Of a stretch of 64,000 nt of DNA, positions 42,196 to 50,791 are shown in pieces. Numbering within the stretch: the first letter of the stretch is position 1; the number at the start of each line of letters is the position of its first letter. The notes under the pieces are model-generated. The model ran no database searches. It saw nothing but the letters and a program-made list of their open reading frames with translations, and was not told the origin of the DNA. The DNA comes from Mesobacillus selenatarsenatis SF-1 (GTDB taxonomy: Bacteria > Bacillota > Bacilli > Bacillales > Cytobacillaceae). Location: positions 37,623 to 101,622 of the forward strand of contig NZ_BASE01000113.1 in the NCBI RefSeq assembly GCF_000813125.1. Direction: 5' to 3'. Both the position numbers and the translations under genes were made by a program.

Positions 42196-43695
42196 ATGAA
42201 ATACGTCATCGGTGTGGACCTTGGTACAAGTGCCGTTAAAATACTGCTGGTCAATCAAAATGGAGAAGTGTGCAGGGAAGTTTCTAAATCCTATCCCCTT
42301 ATCATTGAGAAGTCTGGTTACAGTGAGCAGAACCCTGAGGAATGGGTTGAGAAAACCACTGAGGGCCTTGCTGAACTATTAGAGCAATTTGATGGTGATG
42401 CCAATGAAATTGAAGGCATCAGTTTTTCCGGGCAAATGCATGGACTTGTCTTATTGGATGAAAACCATCAGGTATTAAGGAATGCGATTTTATGGAATGA
42501 TACGAGAACTACTAAGCAATGTGAGGAAATTTATAGTGTTGTTGGCAAGGAGAGACTGTTAGAGGTAACGAAGAATCCTGCATTGGAAGGATTCACATTG
42601 CCAAAGATCCTCTGGGTAAAAGAAAATGAGCCGCAACTATTTGAACGTGCCCGCACTTTTTTGCTGCCTAAGGATTATTTGCGTTATCGTATTACCAAGA
42701 AGATTCAGATGGAATACTCGGATGCTGCCGGGACTTTGTTGTTGAACGTGGCTGAGCGTCAATGGAGCCATGAAATCCTCGATGCATTTGGTCTTTCTCC
42801 TGAGTTTTGTCCGCCATTGGTGGAATCCCATGAATTCGTTGGCACCGTTACGGCTGGGTTTGCGGAGGCAACAGGATTAACGGAAGGAACAAAAGTGTTT
42901 GCTGGCGGTGCAGATAATGCCTGCGGTGCGATTGGCTCCGGGATTTTATCGGAAGGAAAAAGCCTATGCAGCATCGGAACCTCTGGTGTAGTTCTTTCTT
43001 ATGAAGAAAGAAATGACCTCGATTTTGCAGGTAAGGTTCATTATTTTAACCATGGGGAAGAGAATGCTTACTACACAATGGGTGTGACACTGGCAGCAGG
43101 TTACAGCTTAAGCTGGTTCAAGGATACTTTTGCAAAAGAGGAAGCGTTTGACCAGTTTTTAGCGGGAGTGGATGAAGTATCAGCCGGCAGCAACGGGCTG
43201 TTATTTACTCCTTATATCGTCGGGGAGAGAACACCGCATGCCAACTCAGCGATCCGCGGCAGCTTTATTGGCATTGATGCTTCACATGAACGGAAGCATT
43301 TTGCACGCGCGGTACTTGAGGGAATCACTTTCTCATTGAATGAATCCATTGAGATCTTCAGAAGCAGCGGAAAGACGATTGATTCCATCATCTCCATCGG
43401 CGGCGGAGCCAAAAACGAAACATGGCTGCAAATGCAGGCAGACATCTTCAATGCGAAGATTGAAAAGCTGGCAAGTGAACAGGGACCTGGAATGGGAGCG
43501 GCAATGCTTGCTGCATATGGCTGCGGCTGGTTCCCTTCACTGAAGGATTGCGCAAAAGCTTTCATTCAAGTCTCTAAAACCTATGAGCCAATTCCGGAAA
43601 ATGTTGAACAATATAAGAAGCTCTTTTTGATTTATCAGGATGTTTACACACAGACCAAGACGCTTAATGACCAGTTAAGAGAATTCAGGAGATAA
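42196..43695 (+). CDS. xylB: Xylulokinase
   Basis: 499 aa, FGGY kinase. The N-terminal phosphate loop is KYVIGVDLGTSAVKILLVNQ. SGQMHGLVLLDENHQ is the catalytic Asp/His region, GGADNACGAIGSGILSEGKS the second signature, and ISIGGGAKNETWLQMQADIF the adenosine pocket. It phosphorylates D-xylulose for the pentose phosphate pathway. ATG 42196 follows AGGAGG. Confidence 0.96.
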   Translation: MKYVIGVDLGTSAVKILLVNQNGEVCREVSKSYPLIIEKSGYSEQNPEEWVEKTTEGLAELLEQFDGDANEIEGISFSGQMHGLVLLDENHQVLRNAILWNDTRTTKQCEEIYSVVGKERLLEVTKNPALEGFTLPKILWVKENEPQLFERARTFLLPKDYLRYRITKKIQMEYSDAAGTLLLNVAERQWSHEILDAFGLSPEFCPPLVESHEFVGTVTAGFAEATGLTEGTKVFAGGADNACGAIGSGILSEGKSLCSIGTSGVVLSYEERNDLDFAGKVHYFNHGEENAYYTMGVTLAAGYSLSWFKDTFAKEEAFDQFLAGVDEVSAGSNGLLFTPYIVGERTPHANSAIRGSFIGIDASHERKHFARAVLEGITFSLNESIEIFRSSGKTIDSIISIGGGAKNETWLQMQADIFNAKIEKLASEQGPGMGAAMLAAYGCGWFPSLKDCAKAFIQVSKTYEPIPENVEQYKKLFLIYQDVYTQTKTLNDQLREFRR

Positions 43696-43709
43696 TCTTG
43701 ATTTACATT

Positions 43710-43732
43710 CCCCACTTAATGTGGGGCTTTCT
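43710..43732 (+). terminator. Short hairpin after xylB
   Basis: CCCCAC, TTAAT, GTGGGG and CTTTCTTTT. A compact terminator-like stem just before the ribosome binding site of the next gene, so probably only partly active. Confidence 0.55.
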
Positions 43733-43757
43733 TTTAATGAAAGAGAGGAGGATCTGC

Positions 43758-44792
43758 ATGGAAGTTTTGAAAGAGAGGTTTGGCCAAATTGGCAGCCAGC
43801 CTGTGCATTCATTTACTTTGAGAAATGACCATGGCATGGAAGTGACGGCCATTAATTATGGCTGCATTATCACCAAAATGAATGTTCCCGATCGAGATGG
43901 GGAATTTGAAAATATTGTTCTCGGCCATGACACACTTGATGAATATCATAAAGACCCTTACTTCCTCGGTGCTGTTGTAGGGAGGGTGGCAGGACGACTC
44001 AAAGGCGGCAGTTTTGAACTGGATGGTAAGAATTTTACTTTGGCTAAAAACGATAACACCAGCCATCTCCATGGCGGATTGAAGGGCTTTGACAAGGTAT
44101 TATGGGATGCGAAGGTCATTGACGACGGTGTTCTGTTTTCCTATTTAAGCAGGGACGGCGAGGAAGGCTATCCTGGAAATCTGTACATAGAAGTAACTTA
44201 CAGACTGAATAACGACAATGAATTATCGATCCAGTATCGGGCGCAAACGGACCAAAAAACGCTGCTTACTGTCACCAACCACTCTTATTTTAACTTGAGC
44301 GGCAATATGAAACGGGACGTTCTGAACCATTCCTTACAGCTTAAAAGTTCGCGATTTCTTGAACTTGACGAGGAATTCCTGCCGACCGGCAGTTTTTTGG
44401 ATGTCAAAGATACGCCATTTGATTTTACAAAAGGTGGTATGGTAAAAGCGGGGGCTGAATCGAATCACTCCCAAAATGTTCTCGTAGGAAATGGATATGA
44501 CCATCCGTTTATATTGGATGTGAATCATGATCATGAGATTGTTCTGAAGGACCCTGAAAGCGGGCGTACCCTGACGGTGGAAACGGATGAACCTGCTGTT
44601 GTTGTGTACTCGGGGAACTCCCTAAAGGCAGAAGGAGACTTCAGAGGTGTTCCTTCCAGAAAGCATTTGGGAATATGTCTGGAAACACAAGCCTTTCCTG
44701 ATAGCATCCATCACCCACATTTTCCATCAATGGTTCTGGACAAAGGGGAGATGTACTCGTCTATCACAAAGTATAAATTTGGATTGGAATAA
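43758..44792 (+). CDS. Aldose 1-epimerase (xylose mutarotase)
   Basis: 344 aa. FTLRNDHGMEVTAINYGCII opens the fold. Substrate residues are in FLGAVVGRVAGRLKGG, and the catalytic His and Glu are in TNHSYFNLSG and CLETQAFPD. It interconverts alpha and beta anomers of xylose so that XylA receives its preferred form. ATG 43758 follows GAGGAGG; the frame extends upstream to 43698 across a hairpin. It is followed by the aldo/keto reductase gene after 12 bases. Confidence 0.92.
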   Translation: MEVLKERFGQIGSQPVHSFTLRNDHGMEVTAINYGCIITKMNVPDRDGEFENIVLGHDTLDEYHKDPYFLGAVVGRVAGRLKGGSFELDGKNFTLAKNDNTSHLHGGLKGFDKVLWDAKVIDDGVLFSYLSRDGEEGYPGNLYIEVTYRLNNDNELSIQYRAQTDQKTLLTVTNHSYFNLSGNMKRDVLNHSLQLKSSRFLELDEEFLPTGSFLDVKDTPFDFTKGGMVKAGAESNHSQNVLVGNGYDHPFILDVNHDHEIVLKDPESGRTLTVETDEPAVVVYSGNSLKAEGDFRGVPSRKHLGICLETQAFPDSIHHPHFPSMVLDKGEMYSSITKYKFGLE

Positions 44793-44804
44793 GGAGATGA
44801 CGAA

Positions 44805-45788
44805 ATGAATTACCGTGAATTAGGAAATACCGGGATCAAGATCAGTGAAGTGAGCTTTGGGACATGGGCAATCGGCGGGTCATGGGGAAAGACCAATGAT
44901 GCAGAAGCGTTAAGGTCTCTGGAGTACGCGATCGACCAGGGTGTCAATTTCTTCGATACAGCCGATGTTTATGGTGACGGCCATAGTGAAGAATTGTTAG
45001 CGAAGGCCACCAAAGGTAAGGAAGACCAGATTCATATCGCAACAAAATTCTGCCGCAAGGGTGACATATTTGATCCGAAGAACTACAGCTATGAAACAGT
45101 CAGGTCTTATTGTGAAGATAGTCTTCGCCGTTTAAACAGGGAAGCAATTGATTTGTATCAGATCCATTGTCCGGCTACAGAGATTTTGAAGGATGGCAGT
45201 GTGTTTGAAGTACTTGACCGCCTTCAGGAAGAGGGTAAAATCCGTCACTATGGAGTCAGTGTCGAAACGGTGGAAGAAGGGCTGATCAGTCTCGAGAACC
45301 CAAATGTCAAAAGCCTGCAGATCATTTTTAATATGTTCCGCCAAAAGCCGCTCGAAACATTGATCCCTCAGGCCTATCAAAAAGGGGTAGGACTGCTGGT
45401 GAGACTGCCGCTTGCAAGCGGGCTGCTGACTGGTAAATTCACAACTGGGCATGTATTTGAAGAAGATGACCACCGCCGCTTCAATGAAAATGGAGAAGCG
45501 TTTAATGTCGGAGAAACATTTGCCGGCCTTGGGTTCAAGAAGGGTGTTGAACTGGCCGACCAGCTGAAGTGGATTGCAGAAGAACGACAATCGATGCCAA
45601 GTGCAGCACTGCGCTGGATACTCGATCAAAAAGAGATTACCTGCATCATTCCTGGCTTTAAGAACATTGATCAAGTTAAGGATAATCTCGGAGCATTGGA
45701 AACAAAGCCATTCACAGAAGAAGAACTTCAGAACATCCAGCGTTTTTATCAGGAGAATGTAAAGGATTTTATTAGAGGGCCTTACTAA
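44805..45788 (+). CDS. Aldo/keto reductase
   Basis: 327 aa, a full AKR barrel. VSFGTWAIGGSWG and NFFDTADVYGDGHSEELL hold the Asp and Tyr of the tetrad, HIATKFCRK the Lys, and DLYQIHCPATEIL the His. CIIPGFKNIDQVKDNLGA is the NADP phosphate loop. It may reduce an aldehyde arising from xylose overflow. The substrate is unknown. It ends the xyl operon before a good terminator. Confidence 0.88.
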   Translation: MNYRELGNTGIKISEVSFGTWAIGGSWGKTNDAEALRSLEYAIDQGVNFFDTADVYGDGHSEELLAKATKGKEDQIHIATKFCRKGDIFDPKNYSYETVRSYCEDSLRRLNREAIDLYQIHCPATEILKDGSVFEVLDRLQEEGKIRHYGVSVETVEEGLISLENPNVKSLQIIFNMFRQKPLETLIPQAYQKGVGLLVRLPLASGLLTGKFTTGHVFEEDDHRRFNENGEAFNVGETFAGLGFKKGVELADQLKWIAEERQSMPSAALRWILDQKEITCIIPGFKNIDQVKDNLGALETKPFTEEELQNIQRFYQENVKDFIRGPY

Positions 45789-45801
45789 TCATTGAAGTAT
45801 T

Positions 45802-45835
45802 GAAGCACAAATATAAATTTTGTGCTTTCTTTTTT
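45802..45835 (+). terminator. Terminator of the xyl operon
   Basis: GAAGCACAAA pairs with TTTGTGCTTTC across an A/T-rich loop, followed by TTTTTT. Confidence 0.85.
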
Positions 45836-45998
45836 GATTCTGGGCGGTGGACGCTTACTCAAACTGTTTTATAATGATAGGAAGAGGGTTAATTCGCATA
45901 ATTTAGCCCTCTTTCCTTAAGTTGTTGTTACCGTCTGTCGGTGTGCTGACAAGAAATATAAAAGGATTACATGTCAAGGGTTTGGATGGAGGGGTTTG

Positions 45999-46622
45999 AT
46001 GAATACATTGGCAAACCGAGCTTTTGCAGCTACGGAATGGATTTCGAAATTTGCCTATATAAATCTTTTATGGATTGGGTTTTCACTGGCGGGGCTTATT
46101 GTCCTAGGTTTCTTCCCAGCGACGATTGCGATGTTCACGATCATTCGCAAATGGCTGAAAGGGGAAACGGAAATCCCGATTTTTCGGACCTTTTGGACAA
46201 CCTGGAGATCGGAGTTGTTCCGCAGCAATGGATTAGGATTGCTCGTAGCCGCAGTCGTTGGGTTGATTGTTTTTAACCTGGTCTTCGTGGAAAGGTCAGG
46301 AAACGGTTTTACAAGTCTCATTCAAATTCCTATCTATCTGTTCATGTTTGCTGCCATCATGACTATACTCTATCTCTTCCCGGTATATGTCCATTTTGAG
46401 TTAAAGTGGTTCCAGATTGTTAAAAACTCATTCCTGATGATGCTGATCAGCCCAATTGAAAATATCGTGATGATCGCAGGAATCGTCGCAGTACTATTCG
46501 TAGTAAAATTTATTCCTGCATTAGGCTTCTTCTTCGGCGGCAGTCTCATAGCAGCCATCATTATGTCCGCCGCCTATCTCGGTTTCGGCAAGATGGACAG
46601 AAAAAAAAGTGTATTTGAATAA
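45999..46622 (+). CDS. YesL-family (DUF624) membrane protein
   Basis: 207 aa with about five or six membrane helices: WISKFAYINLLWIGFSLAGL, LLVAAVVGLIVFNLVFVE, IYLFMFAAIMTILYLFPVYV and others. DUF624 proteins usually accompany ABC oligosaccharide importers and YesM/YesN systems, here both on the opposite strand just downstream. The function is unknown; a role in importer assembly or control has been proposed for the family. ATG 45999 follows GGAGGGG. Confidence 0.85.
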   Translation: MNTLANRAFAATEWISKFAYINLLWIGFSLAGLIVLGFFPATIAMFTIIRKWLKGETEIPIFRTFWTTWRSELFRSNGLGLLVAAVVGLIVFNLVFVERSGNGFTSLIQIPIYLFMFAAIMTILYLFPVYVHFELKWFQIVKNSFLMMLISPIENIVMIAGIVAVLFVVKFIPALGFFFGGSLIAAIIMSAAYLGFGKMDRKKSVFE

Positions 46623-46639
46623 AAACTATTAATCTTGAA

Positions 46640-46724
46640 GGGGACCCAGTGACAACCATTGGGTTCTCTTTTTTAGCAATAAAAAAAGACAGATATCAAA
46701 AGTTTCCTTTTGTATCTGTCTTTT
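46640..46724. terminator. Two back-to-back terminators between yesL-like and ABC genes
   Basis: GGGGACCCA/TGGGTTCTC followed by six T (46640-46674) ends the plus-strand gene. At 46681-46724 the A-rich, GACAGATA, CAAAAG stem pairs with CTTTTG, TATCTGTC, T-rich and ends the minus-strand ABC operon. Confidence 0.85.
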
Positions 46725-46729
46725 CCGTA

Positions 46730-47626
46730 TCAACCTTTAACAGATCCAGCTGCCATACCCTCGACAATCTTGTCACTCAAGAACAAGAAGGCTAAAAGAA
46801 TTGGTACAATGCTGATGACTAGAGTTGCTCCGATTGCGCCCCAGTCTGTTAGATATTGTCCTACGAAGTTATTGATCCCAACCGTCAGTGTCTTCCAGTT
46901 GTCTGAACTGATGAAGGTGTTAACAAACACGAACTCATTCCAGTTGTAGATCATATTGATGATTGCGGTTGTTGATAGAACAGGTACGGTCATCGGCAGG
47001 GTAATCCTGAAGAAAATCCTGTGGACCGAGCAGCCATCCATTACCGCAGCTTCTTCAATCTCCCGCGGAAAGGTTCGATAAAAACCTAATAGAATCATAA
47101 TCGTTAAAGGCAGATTGAATGCTGTATACGATAAAACAATCGATACAGGGCTATCAATTAAGTTCGCACTGTTATACATATTAAACAAAGGTATGATGGT
47201 GGAGTGCAATGGAATCATATAAGCGACTAAGAATAATCCCAGAACTAGGCCGCTAAGTTTCCAGCTCATACGAGTAACTGCAAATGTCACGAAGCTCGCA
47301 AGGATGATCGTAAGGGCAACAGATAAAACGGTGATCCATACACTATTGAAGAAATAGACCCCGATATTGCCTGATGTCCAGGCCTTTGTATAATTGCCCC
47401 ATTGCGGGTCTTGCGGCAACGAGAAAGGTGACATCCCGAATACTTCCTGATTCGTTTTTAATGAAAAGAACAACAGCCATATCAATGGGTAAATTTGAAT
47501 GACAGCAAATAACCCTAATATTAGATAAAGAAATCCAAATCCGATTTTGTTCAAGTAAGATTTCTTTGTTTTATGGGGCGCGGAAAGGGTCGTTGCTGCT
47601 GATGATTGTGTACTAACCTCACTCAT
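46730..47626 (-). CDS. ABC importer permease (MalG-type), second importer
   Basis: 298 aa. LGLFAVIQIYPLIWLLFFSL begins the membrane part. The EAA loop is REIEEAAVMDGCSVHRIFFR. It is the third gene of the second importer operon (binding protein, permease, permease). As with the first importer, no ATPase is encoded nearby. Confidence 0.9.
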   Translation of the reverse strand: MSEVSTQSSAATTLSAPHKTKKSYLNKIGFGFLYLILGLFAVIQIYPLIWLLFFSLKTNQEVFGMSPFSLPQDPQWGNYTKAWTSGNIGVYFFNSVWITVLSVALTIILASFVTFAVTRMSWKLSGLVLGLFLVAYMIPLHSTIIPLFNMYNSANLIDSPVSIVLSYTAFNLPLTIMILLGFYRTFPREIEEAAVMDGCSVHRIFFRITLPMTVPVLSTTAIINMIYNWNEFVFVNTFISSDNWKTLTVGINNFVGQYLTDWGAIGATLVISIVPILLAFLFLSDKIVEGMAAGSVKG

Positions 47627-47641
47627 GAGTGTTTCACTCCC

Positions 47642-48520
47642 TTAAAATTGAACATCGTCTTTAGATTTCGTCAGTTTCGAAATTAACCAGGTCATAAAGA
47701 GTGCGATCACTAATAGTCCAAACCCGATGGCACTTCCATAACCGAAATTATTCAATTTAAATGCTTCTTTGTACATATAGGAAGCCATTACTTCGCTGGC
47801 TCCGTTAGGTCCTCCGCCGGTCATAACATAAATCAAGTCAAAATATTTCAGTGAACCCACTACTGCCAGCATGATGGTTACTTTAAAAATTCCAGATATC
47901 AGGGGCAGTTTTATTTTATAGGCAATCTGCAATGAGCTTGCTCCATCAATTTTTGCTGCTTCGATGATTTCATCTGGTACGTTCTTTAATGCAGCATAAT
48001 AAATAAGAATGTAAAATCCTGCAAACTGCCAGATAACCGGGATGAAAATCGCATATAGCGCAATATCGGGGTCTGCCAGCCAAATTGGTGTATTTTCTAC
48101 ACCGAACATTTCAAGTAATTTATTGGCCATACCGTTGGTTGGATCGAAAATCTTCATCCAAAGCTGGGCGATTGCGACTGAGGATAATAGCATTGGAATT
48201 AGATAAATCTTCCTTAATAGATCCGAGCCTTTGATTTTACTGGCTAGAACCAGGGAAATGGCCAGGTACAGCAGCAAGCTCGCTGTAGAGAAAATGGCTA
48301 AAAGAAAAGAATGATAGGTACTTGTCCAGAACAATTTATCTTGAATGAGGGTGATGTAGTTATCCAGCCCAATAAACGTCATCTCACCGATTCCATCCCA
48401 GTCCATGAAACCGTAATAGCCTGATAACACAATGGGAATATAGATAAGGGTGAGGATGAGAAGTAGTGCTGGAAGCGTATAAAGGGCGATTACGTATTTA
48501 TTCGACATAACATTTTTCAT
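47642..48520 (-). CDS. ABC importer permease (MalF-type), second importer
   Basis: 292 aa. YVIALYTLPALLLILTLIYI opens the first helix and DEIIEAAKIDGASSLQIAYK is the EAA loop. It is 15 bases before the partner permease, and a hairpin separates it from the binding-protein gene upstream. Confidence 0.9.
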   Translation of the reverse strand: MKNVMSNKYVIALYTLPALLLILTLIYIPIVLSGYYGFMDWDGIGEMTFIGLDNYITLIQDKLFWTSTYHSFLLAIFSTASLLLYLAISLVLASKIKGSDLLRKIYLIPMLLSSVAIAQLWMKIFDPTNGMANKLLEMFGVENTPIWLADPDIALYAIFIPVIWQFAGFYILIYYAALKNVPDEIIEAAKIDGASSLQIAYKIKLPLISGIFKVTIMLAVVGSLKYFDLIYVMTGGGPNGASEVMASYMYKEAFKLNNFGYGSAIGFGLLVIALFMTWLISKLTKSKDDVQF

Positions 48521-48549
48521 GGTTGTCAGCCGCCTTCCTTTCTATAAAG

Positions 48550-48582
48550 AAGAGGGCATATTCATCAGCAATATGCCCTCTT
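48550..48582 (-). terminator. Hairpin between binding-protein and permease genes, second importer
   Basis: AAGAGGGCATATT (48550-48562), a seven-base loop, and AATATGCCCTCTT. The perfect 13-bp stem sits 13 bases after the binding-protein stop codon (minus strand). Confidence 0.75.
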
Positions 48583-48594
48583 TCCAAGCAAGTA

Positions 48595-49896
48595 TTATTT
48601 CTCAGCAGCGAGTGCTTCTTCTTGCGTTTTTGCAAACTCTTCAGGAGTTGTTTGTCCGCCGAATAATGCTTGAATCTGGTTCAAGTGAACATCAGCTACG
48701 CCGGCAGACATTTGAACATCTGCATATAGAGTAAGGTTCGTCGCGTTTCCTAAATCATTCAGGATGTCGATATACATTGGGTGAAGCTCGCTATTCGATG
48801 TATCAACGACTGTAGCAGGAATGACTCCAGCATCAACAACAGAACGCTTGCCCCATTCTTCAACCAGGTAGGAGACGAATTCTTTCGCTTCATCTTTTAC
48901 TTTTGATTGTTCAGATACAAACAGTCCAACACCAGGTCCGCCTACATAGCTGTCAATATCGCCTTTTCCGCCTTCATAGGTAGGGAACTTGAAGTATCCA
49001 ACTTTATCCTTGAATTCCTGAGAGACATCAGGAGTTGTTGTATAGTTTGGAAGCTCCCAGGTAGCCATTAAGTACATAGCAGCCTGTTCATTCATAAAGT
49101 ATCCTTTTGCTTCATCATTTGAAAGTCCGTTATAACCTTTGACGAATGCGCCCATCTTGACAAGCTTATCAATTTCTTCAGCTGCCTGGACAAGAGCTGG
49201 ATCTTCAAAGCTTCCAGAACGGTTGATTGCATTGTTTAGTGCTTCAGGTCCGCCAATGCGGTCAGCAAGGTACATATACCACATGGATCCAGTCCAGCGG
49301 TCTTTGTTTCCTAAAGTGATCGGAGTAACCTTGTTATCAGCAAGTGTTTCTACGACGTTCAGGAATTCGTCATATGTCTTTGGAGCTTCTAGGCTATACT
49401 TCTCAAAAATTTCTTTATTGTAATAAACTGGGGTGATGTTTAATTCAAGAGGTACAGCGTATGGCTTTTCGTCAACTGAGAAAGCATCCAGCGTACCAGC
49501 AACGAAATTGTCTTCTTTAGCAATATCATCTAATGGAGCAAACATTTTTCCATCAACGAAAGGCTTCATATATCCTGCTGCCCAGGTGATCCCTACGTCA
49601 GGCAGTTCATTTGAAGCGGAAAGTACCTTTACTTTCTCTTTGTACTGCTCATTGCCTAGAATTTCAGTCTGGATATCCACATCTGGGTTTTCTTTTTCAT
49701 AAGCAGTGATAATATCATCAACGATTGTGTACTGTGCATTTGAACTGCCTTCTGGCCATAAATGCATCATCTTCACGACAGTTTTGTCCCCGCTGGACGA
49801 TTCGCCATTAGAACCAGTAGATGAGGAACAGCCTCCAAGAATCAGTCCGCCGGCTAATGCCAAAGTCATTACCGAGGAAAACGCTTTCTTTTTCAT
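48595..49896 (-). CDS. ABC importer sugar-binding lipoprotein, second importer
   Basis: 433 aa. Lipobox LILGGCS, then VVKMMHLWPEGSSNAQY, LPDVGITWAAGYMKPFVDG, PLELNITPVYYNKEIFEKYS and YFMNEQAAMYLMATWELP, the family-1 solute-binding pattern. The closeness of a YesM/YesN pair suggests induction by an extracellular oligosaccharide. Its ligand could be xylo-oligosaccharide or arabinoxylan fragments. Confidence 0.9.
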   Translation of the reverse strand: MKKKAFSSVMTLALAGGLILGGCSSSTGSNGESSSGDKTVVKMMHLWPEGSSNAQYTIVDDIITAYEKENPDVDIQTEILGNEQYKEKVKVLSASNELPDVGITWAAGYMKPFVDGKMFAPLDDIAKEDNFVAGTLDAFSVDEKPYAVPLELNITPVYYNKEIFEKYSLEAPKTYDEFLNVVETLADNKVTPITLGNKDRWTGSMWYMYLADRIGGPEALNNAINRSGSFEDPALVQAAEEIDKLVKMGAFVKGYNGLSNDEAKGYFMNEQAAMYLMATWELPNYTTTPDVSQEFKDKVGYFKFPTYEGGKGDIDSYVGGPGVGLFVSEQSKVKDEAKEFVSYLVEEWGKRSVVDAGVIPATVVDTSNSELHPMYIDILNDLGNATNLTLYADVQMSAGVADVHLNQIQALFGGQTTPEEFAKTQEEALAAEK

Positions 49897-50005
49897 TAAT
49901 CCAAAACCCCCCTAAATGTTTGTTTATCTATGCCTTACATTTAAAGTCTAACACCAGGGGGCAGACCAAAAAAGGCAACTATGATTAGGAAAAATACTAC
50001 TATTT

Positions 50006-50791
50006 TTAGAAAGCCCTTTCATTTCCTGTTTTTCGGTAAGCGCTAGGTGTCATGCCCTCTATCTCCTTGAAGATTTTAATGAAGTATTTTGACGTTTTAT
50101 AGCCGACATCTTCTGCTATTTCGTTAATGGGGAGGGTAGTAGAAAGAACTAATTCTTTTGCACGCTGGATTCTGCGTCTGGTCACATATTCACTGAAATT
50201 CAGATCTACTTGCTCCTTGAACAGCACGCTAAAATAGCTCGGGTTCAAATGTACTTGAGCAGCAACGTCTTTGAGGGTGATTTCTTCCTTTAAATTCTGG
50301 TCAATATAGATCATTGCCTTGCGGATGGTATCCTTGGTTGAGTCCATCTTATTGCTGGCATCGACTATTTTCTCGTCGACCACTTTTTCAATCAATCCGG
50401 CCCTTTCTTGTTTCGCCATGACCTTCACTGCATCTTCGACAGCTTCTATCAGCTTCTTCTTCCCAATGGGTTTTAAAAGATAATTGATGACACCTAGCTT
50501 TAATGCTTGCTGTGCATACTCGAATTCGGAATAGGCCGATATGACAATCACTACTGGCTTCATTCCTTTTTCCTTCAGTGTCTTCAATAACTGCAATCCT
50601 GTCATTTCTGGCATTCGGATATCAGATAGTAAAATATGAATCTTTCTTTCCTCTGCAATCCGCAGGACATCCTCACCGCTTTCTGCAGTGAGGATGATGT
50701 ATTCACCGTTGTTCCAGCTTTCAAGTGTTCTTTGCAGGCCTTGTCTTGTCCTGGGCTCATCATCGACAATCACAATATTCTTAGACAACAT
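50006..50791 (-). CDS. YesN-like response regulator (receiver plus AraC HTH)
   Basis: 261 aa. The receiver has IVIVDDEPRTRQGLQ, the phosphoacceptor Asp in ILLSDIRMPEMTGLQ, VISAYSEFEYAQQALKLG and the Lys in YLLKPIGKKKL. The C-terminal AraC double HTH has LKDVAAQVHLNPSYFSVLFK and INEIAEDVGYKTSKYFIKIF. ATG 50791 overlaps the kinase stop by 11 bases and follows GGAGGCG. It would activate the adjacent ABC operon. Confidence 0.93.
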   Translation of the reverse strand: MLSKNIVIVDDEPRTRQGLQRTLESWNNGEYIILTAESGEDVLRIAEERKIHILLSDIRMPEMTGLQLLKTLKEKGMKPVVIVISAYSEFEYAQQALKLGVINYLLKPIGKKKLIEAVEDAVKVMAKQERAGLIEKVVDEKIVDASNKMDSTKDTIRKAMIYIDQNLKEEITLKDVAAQVHLNPSYFSVLFKEQVDLNFSEYVTRRRIQRAKELVLSTTLPINEIAEDVGYKTSKYFIKIFKEIEGMTPSAYRKTGNERAF

